From the NCBI GenBank assembly GCA_947034885.2, contig OX344749.2, positions 9,501,501 to 9,565,500 on the forward strand: a stretch of DNA of 64,000 nucleotides, in the 5' to 3' direction. Of this stretch, positions 36,807 through 48,289 are shown in pieces. The position numbers were made by a program, and so were the translations under genes. The DNA is from Thuidium tamariscinum (Eukaryota > Streptophyta > Bryopsida > Hypnales > Thuidiaceae). Numbering within the stretch: the first letter of the stretch is position 1; each line of letters opens with the position of its first letter. The notes below the pieces were generated by a model. That model did not search any database. It saw only the letters and a program-made list of their open reading frames with translations, and was not told the origin of the DNA.

Positions 36807-38770
36807 CAAATGCAAGCCATTGTGGAATTCTAAAGAGAAATGCCACACGACCAAGAGTTGGATCTATTTAAGAAGATCAGCTAAAGAAGAGCGCCATTCT
36901 CAGTGCATTTTCATCTTTCCATTTCTTCAGGTATTTTTATTTGTTCTGCATTCATTCAATATTATCTACCAATTTTCTTTACATTCTTTAATTAGTACTG
37001 TCATTTTTGTAGGGCTCAAGAAATGCACAAACAACAAGATATTTTATTACAATATCAGAACATTCCTACTGACATAAGCAATTATGCAAGATCATATCTC
37101 AATTACAATATACCTATCACATTAGGGTTATTAGTGAAAACTCCCTATAAAAGGCTACGTAGAGTCATCTCCAAATTATTCTTGTAAACAAAGAATAAAT
37201 GCATAGAGGCGGCATGGTAAAAGAACATTATCATTTCAAAAATTGACAAGGTAGAGCCCCCAAAACCTGACGGACAATAAAATTTTTGAATTTAGAGGTG
37301 GCGATCTCAATCAAGAAACTAATAAGGACAAGGTAGCTATTGTTTGAACTTCTAATTAATTCTGATGGTGCAGCTACAACTACATCATCCCACACATGTC
37401 TTCACATCTTCTCGAAGTCCTCATCAAATCCTGCCCTAACGTGCCATCTTTTCTTAAACTACTGCAGAAGCCATAAGAAGGAGGCCCCTATACTCCAAAC
37501 ACTCATTATCTTCATTTTGCTCTTCAAGTGCAATGCTGCAATAGAGTTTGATTCCTTTGTGGTCATTGCTTTCACTTCATGCTTGTAGAGAACTAGAGAG
37601 ATACTTTTGTTAGTTCACAGCAAAGGAAAAGGCGGAAGAGGCATAGGTCGTGTTTTTTTTCATCTGCTAAGGCTTTGAGACGATCTAGAATGACAAAAGG
37701 AAGTAGAGTGACACCAAAGATTACTCAGTCGTCTGGAGGAGATCTTCGTAGAGTTCTTTGTTTTGAATCAGGGAATACGGGCGGAGAGGAGGAAGCTTCG
37801 ATCAACAATATTGAGGCAATCTCGGAGACAGAAGTGTAGAGGAAGAAAGAAGGGCGTTAGACTCCGGACAAGTAAGATTCCTTAAGAGCTCCTTCCGTTC
37901 TTTTCACGACATTGGATTTCAAGTCTTTTTTGCTTGGATTTTGATTATGACACTTCATCTATGGAATTCCATTAGTCATCTACTTTGTGAAACTATGTGC
38001 TTAATACAATCGTGAAGTCCGCAATGCACCGTGTTAGATACAAGTTGAATATACAGTTAGGCAGACATTTCATGAAAGTGTTCTCTATGTGTATACTAAA
38101 AAAAAGAGTATCATTAGAGAAGGCATACAAAAGTTTAGCTTCTAATATAGTACGTGTCCATGGAAGATTTGAAACAAAACTTCTATTGTTCAAGTATTAG
38201 GGCTTAGTCAAATTGGAAGATTGACAGAAGTCACTTCTACACTTTGAAATACAATTTATTGGTAGGACTATAGAAGATGGCTTCCTCCTACAATAGAGAA
38301 GTATTTTATAGTCTTGAATAATATAGAAGTAAACAAAGATGTCATTATGGGGACTACATCCCTAACACTTCTGATTTGATTTAGGACATTTATCTTTGAA
38401 AAAGCACTACATCTATTCCTATTTCTTTATGAATTAGTTTTGTCATAGATTCTTATAGAAATAAATACATGTCATTTTCAAGAAATATTGTAAAACACTA
38501 CAAGTTGTAGAAAGAAGATAGGGAGAACAAAATTAAATAAATAAATCTCATCTTTGAAAAAAAATTTGATTTAACAAAATCAACATTCATAGTATTCTTT
38601 TCTCAATATTCCTTATGTTTATGTTCTTTTAAGTATGTTTCAATTTTGTTTTTTAGCACACCAATCATTTGAGTGACTCTATTACACTTGAGAGTCATTT
38701 TGAATTATTCAAACTTCAATCCCAATATTCAATTAGAGAAGCCATCCACGTAGGCCCTTCCACTATTTGC
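36807..38770. other. intergenic DNA with one short open frame
   Basis: A + strand frame from about 37615 to 37839 (50 codons after the ATG at 37690) is polar, Arg/Ser-rich at the start and acidic at the end. It has no known motif and could be a short exon or an N-terminal gene fragment. The remaining sequence shows nothing supportable. Confidence 0.3.
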
Positions 38771-38774
38771 CACA

Positions 38775-39060
38775 TCGGATGGAAATGCCACATCAGATCT
38801 CCAAACTGACGACCCAACCTGTAATGGCCACGTCATTGCGGGATCGCTCAACTGCCGCGTCAGTTGCCACGCCAGCTCTTTTCGGGTTCTATTCAGTGGC
38901 AAGGTGCCACGCGTACCACGAAAGCCACGTCATCGCGAGATCGCGCAACTGCTGCATTAGGTTCCACGCCAGCTCTTTTTTTGTCTTGTCCACTGGTATG
39001 GTGCCACGTCAGCCGCGTCATTGGGCAATCGATGAGGATGACCTCGCCAATCTTTCAGTC
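38775..39060 (+). repeat. GC-rich tandem repeat with many CACGTCA motifs
   Basis: Two units of about 97 bp start at 38827 and 38924. Each has GCCACGTCAT, then a CGxGATCGC segment, then CCACGCCAGCTCTTTT. GCCAC(G/A)TCA-type words occur at least five times in about 260 bp. CACGTCA resembles a bZIP-type ACGT core, but the tandem origin alone can explain the repetition. The block stands out in an AT-rich setting. Confidence 0.5.
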
Positions 39061-40417
39061 GAGTACAAACATGATCAAGTTCAAGGAACCACTCCCACAT
39101 GATAATCGAGATCTCTAGAAGCTTAAGCGCGCTAATTACAGCCGCAAGAGATCAAGATAACATGATCTTCAAACTGGTAGACTTGAATGGAAGAAAATGA
39201 ACATTTGGATTCCAGTGAATGGGGCACAATGGGAAAGCCGGATTTGCTGGTGGCATGGCCGCCGCGGCGTTTTGGCCTGGGGAATTCCATGACCTTCAGA
39301 TTGTTCTTGTGTTGTCACATTCTCTTATATTATTGTGATATCTTGAAAGTACGACACGCCTTGTGTAGGACTCCAGGATGACACAATCAACAAAGAATCA
39401 ATCCAGGGAGGACGAGAAAGTACTGCTTGCACCACAAGCCAACACTTGAAGGAAACTACAAGTTTGCATGTTCATTTTGTATTTTGTATCTCAAAGTTCT
39501 TGTTCCTCGTATGGTTCCGCACATACATGCACAGTCAAAATCACATGTCCACTTACATCACAGAGTGAAAGGCAAGGTTTGGTTGGGGTTCATTGATACT
39601 TTTAAATCGGGACCTGCATAATCGGTGAAGCACACCTGAGAGAGGAGAGAGATATTGAGCGTTCAATTGTTCAAATGAATCCAACTCGGCCTTATCAAGT
39701 AGGGGTCCTGCAAAGTACCCAGAATGTGTTGTCGGATCCAACTACTTCCAATCCTGGACTTGTTGAACTCCTTTGAAAACCAATCTGTTGGTGTGTTTCA
39801 CAAACCGTTTTGATTGATCATGTACAAAATCTTATCAATTTGAATTTCTAGTCTTCTTTTTAGCAACAAGGAGAGGATATTGAGGAGAATTCCAATCACA
39901 CATGCATTTTCCTACTATAGTTTTAATCTTTTATTAATATTGCAAGGTACCTCAAGTTGGAATTAAAATTTTTTTAGCTTAATAATCATTGAAGCGCCAC
40001 ATAAAAAATTCAAGAGACTTTTATAGTGTTTTGGGCATAGAAAAAACTTTTTCTAATAAAAGATTAATGACAGAGTTAAATTTCATGCCCAAAAAAAAGT
40101 TTGAGATTTCAAGATTGTAATCAAAAGTTATGAGCAAAAATTAGAGAAAGGTTCGAAAATAAATTTTTTCAAAAAAAATTTATACTTACTTTCTGATTTT
40201 TGTCCATAACTTTTGATTAAGAGATCCAAATGACAAACGATTTTTTGGAAATGAAAGTTAACTTGAAAATGCAACTTTTGTTAGTCAAATTTTCTTAAAA
40301 AAAAGTTCATCTACCATACTCAAACAGCCTCGAAAATCTTCTAATTCAAGAAAACAAAGAAAATACAACAACAAAGTAGTTAATTAGCATCAAAATTCAC
40401 TTCTAAATATGAGGCTT
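39061..40417. other. intergenic DNA with exon-like patches
   Basis: From 39180 to 39780 the composition is mixed and several 60-codon frames are open on both strands. One + strand frame (39427-39621) has two Cys and several His residues but no clear zinc-finger spacing. From 39880 on the DNA is AT-rich with no gene. Confidence 0.3.
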
Positions 40418-40530
40418 CCTTGATGGCTTAGTGCATTAAGAATATGGAGGATCACCGATGAGGTCATAGGATTGAAACCCCATGGCTGCTGAAATTGATT
40501 GCTAACGTGGCGAGATTGTTGACCATATTT
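40418..40530 (+). mobile_element. tRNA-derived SINE-like head
   Basis: TGGCTTAGTGC (about 40433) resembles a pol III A box and GGATTGAAACC (about 40470) a B box, at tRNA-like spacing, as in the heads of plant SINEs. I see no complete cloverleaf, so it is not a tRNA gene. The 3' end and target duplication were not resolved. Confidence 0.35.
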
Positions 40531-40933
40531 TTTTAATTTTTTGTAAGAAAATTCAATAAAAAAATTTCTTTAAGAAAAAAATTATAAACTTTTTTTGCTT
40601 AAATCAACAACAAATCAACAACAAAACTTTGTTACAAACAACAATAAAGTATTCAAGACAACAGACCAAAACAAAAAAAAACATCAACGGCAATTTTCTA
40701 TTGATGTGGATGTCTTTTTTCTAGTAGTAGAACTCAATGTGAATCATTTGCCCAGGTTGGCTACAAGTTGTTTGTGCAATGATCATTCCACAAGTTCATC
40801 TATAGAAATCTTCTTACAATTTCTCCTTCCTTTAAATGAAAAGGTTTAATAAACTTATCATGAAGTCACTGCCAACATCACTACAATCCAAAAACTTCAC
40901 TAGACCATTCCATTGGTAGGAATGATAGACGAT

Positions 40934-41030
40934 ATGTACAAACAAGGTTGCTAGAACGTGAGCCTACAAGCTTGTGAGCCTAAATTTTTTTCAAAATTAC
41001 TTATGACCGTGGACCTATAACAATGATGAC
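40934..41030 (+). mobile_element. solo MULE-like end
   Basis: 'gttgctagaa' followed by GTGAGCCTAC and GTGAGCC, then 'gaccgtggacctataa', matches the tips of the elements at 16584 and 31793. The body would lie to the right, next to repeat block R. No opposite end was found. Confidence 0.45.
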
Positions 41031-41194
41031 CAGAAATAAGGTGGTGGCAAAAAATTCCATCCATTCCCTTTTTAATTCCTATTCAACTTTTCTTGAAGGA
41101 TGGATTCTAGAAAGAACTAAATGCTGGAAAATAGCACCTTTAACTTCTAAAGGCCTAAGGCTTTTTTGGATTAAAACTGCATTGTCTCTTTTGA

Positions 41195-41890
41195 AGCTTT
41201 ATTGACTCACATGAAAAAACTTTACACTACGATGTATTTCATAAGTAGTATTAAAACAAAATGGTGAAAGAAAATTTTCACTCAATTGACTCATTGTGTC
41301 TACAAAACTGTTTTGAAATGTCAAAAAATAGTAAGAAAAGTTGAAGAATACACATCTAAGGCTAAACCTTCTACTAGAATGCTTCCCAGTCACTTATTTT
41401 CTTCTGGATTGATATAAAATTTTAGCCACACATACAAGACTAATATGGTTTATTTTTTAAAAAAAACTTGAAAACAAACTCTACATGAAGAAGATATAAG
41501 CTGTCAAAATTCATTGTAATTCCAAAATGCCAAGATGATAAACTTTGAATTGCTCCCAAACATTCATAATAATTTGGATCAACATGAAAATTTTATTACA
41601 ATAAGTAGGCTTCAAGGAAAATTAAAAATAACAAATTTTATTGAAAACAAACATTAGAGGAAGGAGATAAAAGCCCCCAAACTTGTAGCCCTAAAATGCA
41701 ATTTGGTGAACTTGAATTGAGTTGTGAACTTTGATTGGATTCTAAAATTTTAGTATATCTAGGATTGATTTGAAAATTTTACCACAAACTACAAGAGATT
41801 CTACAACTTTCTGAGCAAGTTTTATTGAGTTTGAACCTTGGATGCAAAAATTATAGCATATTGAACTAGACTTGAAACTATTTGAAGACA
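41195..41890 (-). repeat. dispersed repeat block R, inverted copy
   Basis: The reverse complement follows 30375-31100 almost from end to end with conserved landmark order. In this copy the block sits directly inside the MULE-like end at 40934, which suggests that R may be internal sequence of a long MULE-like element. Confidence 0.55.
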
Positions 41891-42376
41891 CTTTTGGTCC
41901 TCTTGGATGTATAGGAATTAAATAAGGAAGCTCTCTTTTTAGGACTTTAGAAGAAGTGAAGAAATGATAGATGATATATACAAAGGGCATGGACATAGTC
42001 AATGTGACTTGATGACTCATGCTTACTAGGAATTCCTTGTTGAAGATCAATAATTGCAATGATTTGTCTCCATCATTACTTTAAATTTGTTTTGTTTTGT
42101 TTGTTAAGCGGAGATTAAAAAATCTTACATCCTTAGTCTTATCCTTAGCACCATTGGAAAGCTCTTGGTGAGAAGGGGTGCACAAGCTGAGTTTCATGGT
42201 GTTCGAACCTACGCTGTGAGAGTTCTTGAATTTCAAAATTACTAGTGAAACATGTGTCGATGCAACAATCAAAAGAAGAGTAAAAGTATTTATTTATTTT
42301 TTATTGATTCAAAAAAATAACCCAAAAATGAAATATCATTGACATCATTGGTCCAAAATAAAAATAAAAGTATTTT

Positions 42377-43065
42377 TTCTAATTTTTTAATTCAATAAAA
42401 CTTTGAAATTCAATAACTTTTGCATTGTAGGTTGAAATGTTGCAAAACAAAATTTATTCAACACTCCTTCCTAAGAGCTTTTCAATGGTACCAAAAATGC
42501 CCCCTAGAGGAGACACAATCTAGAGTATCTTTTTGTGACAAACAAATAAATAAACAAATCCAAAACAAACAAACAAACAAACAAACAAACAAACAATCTT
42601 AAGGTATGGACAAGTGTGACCTATGTCGATTTTACAATCAGAATAAAAGTAAAAAATATAACAAAACCAAGTCCATGCCCCTTCCTCACCAAGAGCTTTA
42701 AGACAATATGTACCAAACATACACCTTGATGACGCACACTCATTTTTTTCAAATTTTAATTCAAAAATAACTTTGAAATTCAATAACTTTTACACTACAA
42801 GTTTGAATGCCACCAAACCAAAGCATTCAACCCTTCCTTGTCAAGAGCTTTACGATGGTACTAAGCATGCCACCATAGGAAAAGGAAAAGTTTTTTAAAA
42901 AAAAATTTAATAAAAAAAACTTCGAAATTCAACAACTTTCACAGCGTAGTTCAAAATGCCACGAAACCAAGTTCGTTACCTTTCCTTGCCAAGAGCTTTT
43001 TGATGGTACAAAGCGTGTCATGACGGAATGGATGGTCAGGGAAATCTCAATGTGACAAACAAACA
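42377..43065 (+). repeat. tandem array of ~170-bp diverged units
   Basis: Four units are visible, starting near 42377, 42600 (partial), 42755 and 42900. Each carries a 'ctttgaaattcaataactttt' type start, then 'ccaagagcttt', 'atggtac' and 'catgcca' phrases. A (CAAA)n microsatellite at about 42563-42595 lies between units 1 and 2. Non-coding. Confidence 0.5.
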
Positions 43066-43350
43066 AAACAAAAAAATTTAAAGTCTTAACCCCTAAGCGC
43101 TCAAACGACCATTTTCTGGTTGCTGCCTGACTTCGGGCAAAATTTTCGGGCAAAAAAAAAATTCCAAATTTTTTTTTTTTCAGTTTTGAAAAAATTGGGT
43201 TTTCTTTCAACATTGATATTCAAAACTAAGATCAATACGGTCAAAAAAAAGTTATAGCAAAAAAAGGAGAAATAGTACAAAGTGTCTAAAATTGCTTAGT
43301 GTTGAAAAATTTACTATTTGGAGGAAGTACTCATGCTCTCATTGGCAAAT

Positions 43351-43928
43351 ACTTTTTATTTTTTAACAAATCAATGAAAATCACAATTTTGACCAATCAA
43401 AAAAAAATTTAAATCATAAAAATAGAAATTGTATTTTTGGTGAATTTTTGAAGTTATATCTTCAAAATTCATTTGAAGAGAATCTGTAAATATTTTTTTA
43501 GTTTTGATCATATGGATACTTTCTACTTTTTGTGCTTTACATTATCTTCTTTGATGCTAACTTCAAAAATGTTGTAAAGCTTATATTTTATAACACATTT
43601 GTATTTTATCTTAATCTCTTCGGCTTTTAGAGGTTGAATACTTTTTATTTTTTAACAAATCAAAGAAAACCACAATTTTGACCAATCAAAAAAAATTTCA
43701 AATCCTAAAAATAGAAATTGTATTTTTGGTGAATTTTTGAAGTTATATCTTCAAAATTCATTTGAAGAGAATCTAAAAATATTTTTTTTAATTTGACTGT
43801 ATGGATACTTTCTAATTTTTGTGCTTTACATTATCTTCTTTGATAATAACTTCAAAAAAGTTGTAACACTTATATTTTATAACACATTTGTGTTTTGTCC
43901 TATCCCCTTGGGCTTTTAGGGGTTAAGA
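43351..43928 (+). repeat. 289-bp tandem duplication
   Basis: Two adjacent direct copies (43351-43639 and 43640-43928) differ at only a small number of positions. Both begin ACTTTTTATTTTTTAACAAA. The high similarity, compared with the other repeats here, indicates a fairly recent duplication. Confidence 0.75.
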
Positions 43929-44090
43929 TATAAATTTTTGAGTTAAATTTTTTCTTAAAAATTTACTTTTACTTTTGCTTTGGACCGATGAGGTGAATGA
44001 TATAGAACTTTTGAGTTGGTTTTTTGAATTGAAAAATAAAAAATACTTTTACTTTAATTTCCACGTTCGGTGAATAGTGGCAGTTGGGAC

Positions 44091-44098
44091 TATAAATT
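44091..44098 (+). promoter_or_regulatory. TATA box of the Lys-rich gene
   Basis: TATAAATT lies where AT-rich repeat DNA gives way to mixed composition, about 240 bp upstream of the first ATG of the small gene. It is a reasonable core promoter, but this is position-based inference. Confidence 0.4.
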
Positions 44099-44332
44099 AT
44101 GCCCCAAACTGCTTGTTCTCTCATTTACATCACCTTGAGAGGTTGCGCTTCGTCAAGTTACTTATCAGTCTCACTTTAGTGTACAAGCAGCCAGCCTTCC
44201 TTCTTGCCTCTCTCTGCTTCCTAGAGGGTTCCTGAGTGAACAGTTTTGAAGTTCTAGGGTTAGCTTGCGTGGTCTCGCTCTTTCTTTTGTTGCCTGAGGT
44301 GTGGCGGCTTCCTTTTTGGGGGGAGTGGCGAT

Positions 44333-44845
44333 TTGCATCTTGCAGCTTTTAGGGGTGCTTCTTCTTGCAAGGGGGCTGCCACTGTTGTACAGAGCCTACT
44401 CAGCGAATTGGAGGAGATGGCTCGAGCGCAGGAAAAAGCGCTGGAAGAAGCGCCGGAGGAGAAGTGTAGGGTGTTGAAGGCTAGGAATAGAGAGGACATC
44501 CTCACTTTCTACAAGACCTTGAAGGAGCATAAAGCGAAGATGAAGGCTAGTGACAGAGATTTTAAAGAGAGAGTCCTCACTTTCTACAAGACCTTGAAGG
44601 AGCAAAAAACGAAGATGAAGGCTAATGACAGAGATTTTAAAAAGAGAGTCCTCTCTTTGACCAAGAAAGTTCATAGACACGCTGCTGCCTTTTCCATCCT
44701 GTTCAACGTGAGAAACCCATTCAAGGGTGGAGTTGCCAAAAAGGTAGGGGAGCGAGGAAAGAAAACTAAACAGCGGAGGGCGGGAAAGAAAACAAGAGGG
44801 GGCAACACCACACGGCAAAGAGCATCGGCAGTCATTTTAAAATGA
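44333..44845 (+). CDS. small Lys-rich protein with 25-residue repeats
   Basis: A single-exon frame of 170 codons. The second ATG at 44417 has a better context (GAGATGGC) and would give 142 aa. Two direct 25-residue repeats (75 bp at DNA level, from 44501 and 44576) read LTFYKTLKEHKAKMKASDRD and LTFYKTLKEQKTKMKANDRD, and the start of a third follows. The repeats look helical and coiled-coil-like. The C-terminus (about 135-170) is very basic with KKTKQRRAGKKTRGG, a possible nuclear or nucleic-acid-binding tail. I recognise no family. A TATA box upstream and the GC-shifted composition favour a real gene, but a gene fragment is also possible. Confidence 0.5.
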   Translation: MHLAAFRGASSCKGAATVVQSLLSELEEMARAQEKALEEAPEEKCRVLKARNREDILTFYKTLKEHKAKMKASDRDFKERVLTFYKTLKEQKTKMKANDRDFKKRVLSLTKKVHRHAAAFSILFNVRNPFKGGVAKKVGERGKKTKQRRAGKKTRGGNTTRQRASAVILK

Positions 44846-45674
44846 AGTACTTTTTAAAGCGAAGTAGGGATCTTTGGGGTAGCTTCGTTCCCGAGCCAGG
44901 TAGTCGGATAGCTAATGTTGAGCTGTGAAGTGCAAAGTGCAAGTGGTGCATATTTTGTAACATCAATCAATAGTATAATACACTGCATTGATGTGCTTGC
45001 TGAATTTATTTGTCTCTCACTGGTCATGGAGTCCGTTTCTGTTGTTTTTATGGTAATGGGACGCTTACGCTCCCGGAGGTCTAGAACGCCGACGTTCTCC
45101 CGGAGGTCCTTTGAGAACTAGGGTTCCACCCCCAAATTCATCATCGCAGCGAATTAGTTCAGTCGGAACTGAATTGTTCGAGCCTGCTGTTTCGCCCCAT
45201 GTTTCAATCCAGGATGAGCAGAGACGTTGTGTAGATTTTGGGGTTAGAGTTGGGAAAATCGTTTTTTTGCAACCTCCCTTTGCATGGAATCGCCCGACTC
45301 CAATTGTGCTACAGCATATTTTTGGTGAGAGGAATTACGAAAATTAGGGTGGCGGTGTCGAAGTTTAATGCAAACGCTCGGTGAATGGGTGAATTGTGGT
45401 CTTTCGGTGTATCCTTGCAGGGGTGTTCAGCTCATGACCGTTTTTCCCGATGAGCGTGGGTTGAGTTGCTATGAGCTGGATCGATGTACCGCTGCTTCTG
45501 GAAGAGCGTGATTCGAACGCACAAGCAATCACCTGGAGGAAGGGTGATAGGGATTCTTCCCGTTTCAACGAGAGCATGGCTAGAATCAGAGCAGCGTTTG
45601 TCCAGCGTTGGCGCTACCGCTGGCGCATCTGCGAACGTGGCCCTTGTCAAGGAGATCCGGGATAGCCCACATGA
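44846..45674. other. leader region of the PPR pseudogene
   Basis: Mixed-composition DNA with several short overlapping frames on both strands. A + strand frame at 45111-45347 and another at 45471-45665 may be remnants of the original N-terminus, but they do not join the PPR frame. No motif is visible. Confidence 0.35.
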
Positions 45675-47993
45675 AGAATCTCTCCACCCCAACCGCAGGA
45701 TTGCTCCGCGTACATTGCGCTCCTGCAGATGTGTACCAAGAATCGATCCCTTCTCGATGCAAAACGAATCCACACCGACATGATCAACGCCGGTGTGGAG
45801 ACTGACATCTTTCTCAGCAACTTGCTCATCAGCATGTATGTGAAGTGCCGAAGCCTATCGGACGCTCACCGCGTTTTTAAGCAAATGTCCCGGCGAGACT
45901 TGATATCTTGGAACTCGTTGATTACTGGGTGCGCTCAGCAAGGGTTGAAGGAGGCGTTTTCTCTCTTCGAGGAGATGCAGAAGCAGGGTTTCATTCCAAA
46001 CAAAGTCACTTACATCTGCATGCTTACATCATGTTCAGGTCCCGCTGCGTTACAGCATGGAAAGTTTCTGCATTCTCGGATGATTAATGGTGGGTACAAC
46101 CGAGATCCCCGAGTCGAGAATTCTCTTCTCAGCATGTATGGCAGGTGCGGAGATTTAGTTCACACTCGTACCGTGTTTAATGGCATTTTCTCACGGGATG
46201 TGGTCTCTTACAATGCAATACTTGGATTGTATGCACCTCAGGGGTATGGGAAGGAGTGGTTCAGCCTTTATGAGCAGATGTTGGAGGAGGGAATCTCATC
46301 TAACAAAGTGGCGTACATCAATCTGCTTGATGCGTTTCATACCTTGGAGGAGGGGAAGAGGATGCACGAGGTCATCGTCAAGGCGGGTTTGCTGTCGGAT
46401 GTCCGTGTTGGTACTGCCGTGGTTGGGATGTTCGTTCGGTGTGGAGATGTGGTGAATGCTAAGCAAGCATTTGAAGAGATTACTGATCGAGATGTGGTTG
46501 CATGGAATGCAATGATCACCGCACTTGCTCGACATAAATACTATGACAATGCTTTTGATCGAGCAGTACCACTGAATGAGGTCTGAGGGTGTAATTCCAA
46601 ATAAAGCTACATACATGAGTATCCTGAACGCGTGCTCCACCTCAAAGGCTTTGACTTCAGGAGAGACTGTTTATGGACACATTAATGAAGATGGACTCTT
46701 GTCAGATGTGCAAATCGGGAACGCTCTCATCAGCATGTTTGGAAGATGTGGGTATTTGCAAAGAGCTCGGGCCTTTTTCGATAACATGCCCACGAAGGAT
46801 TTGATTTCGTGGAATGCTATTATCGCTGATTATGCGCTAGGAGAAGATCGAGAAGAGGCCATGAAGCTCTACAAGCAGATGCAATCTAAAGGAGTGAAGC
46901 CCGGTAGAGTCACTTTTTTGCACCTTCTCAGTGCCTGTGGGAACCCAGGCGAATTGCTGGAAGGGAAGCGGCTCCATCTCGATATCTTGAGAAGTGGAGT
47001 TCAGTCGAATGTTCACATCGGAAATGCACTTATCAACATGTACAGAAGATGTGGAAGTGTAAATGACGCTCAAAAGGTATTTGACGGCATGCCAGTGTGA
47101 TGTTGTTTCGTGGAACTCCATTGCAGCGCATGCTCAACATGGCTCCACTGAAACCACGTTCAAGCTGTTTCTGGAGCAAAACGGAGCCTGCAAGCCTGAC
47201 GCTATCACTTTCACATGTGTGATGTCTGCTTGTACGAGCCGAGAACTGGGGAAGCAGATCCACAAGCACATCACCGGAAGCTGTTTCGATGTGAAACTTG
47301 GGAATTCACTCATCAGTATGTACATCAGATGTGGCAACCTGGAGGACGCCCTGGAAGTTTTTGACAACCTGCCTCAACGTGACGTCATGTCGTGGACAGC
47401 CATAATTGGTGGCTTTTCTGAGCTCGGTGAACATACAAAGGCTTTTGAGTTTTTTTGGCGCATACAAAGTGGGGTGGAGTCCCGTGAAGGCCTCCGTCAG
47501 TAGCATTCTCAAAGCATGCACTAGCGCTGCTGATGAGGGAAAAGAAGTGATGTCTTACATTCTGAAGAGTGGCTACGAGTTTGACAATGGTGTGGGGAAT
47601 GCTCTCATTAGCATGTACACCAAGAGCGGGCGTATGACTGCAGCTCACGAGGTCTTCAAAAAGATGCCGAATAGAGACGTTGTCTCGTGGACCAGGATGA
47701 TTGCAGGGTATGCTCACAAAGGTCTAGGTCAAGAAGCAGTGAAATTGGCTCACCGAATGCAGGACGAAGGCGTTGCCCCTAACAAGTTTACTTTCATCAG
47801 CTTGCTAAATGCTTGCTCTAGCTGTTCAACTTTGGAGGAAGGCAAGCGAGTACACGCAGAGGTCGTCAAAAGGATGTATGACAATTATGTGCTTGTGGGA
47901 GCAGCTTTAGTCACCATGTATTCCAAATGTGGGAGCTTCACAGAGGCCCAGGAAGTGTTCGACAACATCGCCGAGAAAAATGTGGTAACATAA
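45675..47993 (+). pseudogene. decayed PLS/DYW-type pentatricopeptide-repeat gene
   Basis: PPR proteins of this class bind organellar RNA in mitochondria or chloroplasts; DYW-type members act in C-to-U editing. The frame reads about 20 helical repeats with landmark words such as LSNLLISMYVKC, ISWNSLI, GNALISMFGRCG, ALINMYRRCGS and VNLL-type motifs. It starts after a TGA at 45672 with CSAYIALLQMC. Three frameshifts break it: near 46560 (followed by an in-frame TGA at 46573-46575), at about 47097 (one base lost before GTGATGTTG) and near 47475. It ends at TAA 47991-47993 within '..EKNVVT', so the E, E+ and DYW domains are missing. Within repeats the similarity to moss DYW-type PPR genes is strong by eye, but I could not run an alignment. 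It is a pseudogene on this sequence. Confidence 0.85.
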
Positions 47994-48289
47994 GCGATTC
48001 CAGCCCACAGTGAAGACATCCCTGATGATATAATTCACATTTAACGACAGTGGCACTGCACATACCTGGGTAAAATCAATCCACCCAGGATTCTAACATC
48101 TAAATGGATGCCACAGTTTCTCCAAAGAGATCCTAAGCTTAATGGCCGAGATCCTGACCGGAATTACTGGCATGGAAGTGTTTGCCATCCTCACTGATAA
48201 TGCTACCGTACCTCAACACAAAGCTGATCTCAATGATGAGGCGTGCCAGGCAAAGAGATGAAGGTTGAAACTGTAACTGAACAGCATCC

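Noticed and set aside
42180-42215. tRNA gene suggested by GGTTCGAAC on the - strand.
   Set aside because: No acceptor stem, D arm or anticodon arm could be paired around it.
42541-42602. Protein-coding reading through the (CAAA)n stretch.
   Set aside because: It is a simple repeat of Asn/Lys/Gln/Thr codons inside a tandem array.
44396-44818. 140-codon - strand frame opposite the Lys-rich gene.
   Set aside because: It mirrors the repeats of the + strand frame and lacks a promoter-like context. It is treated as a shadow.
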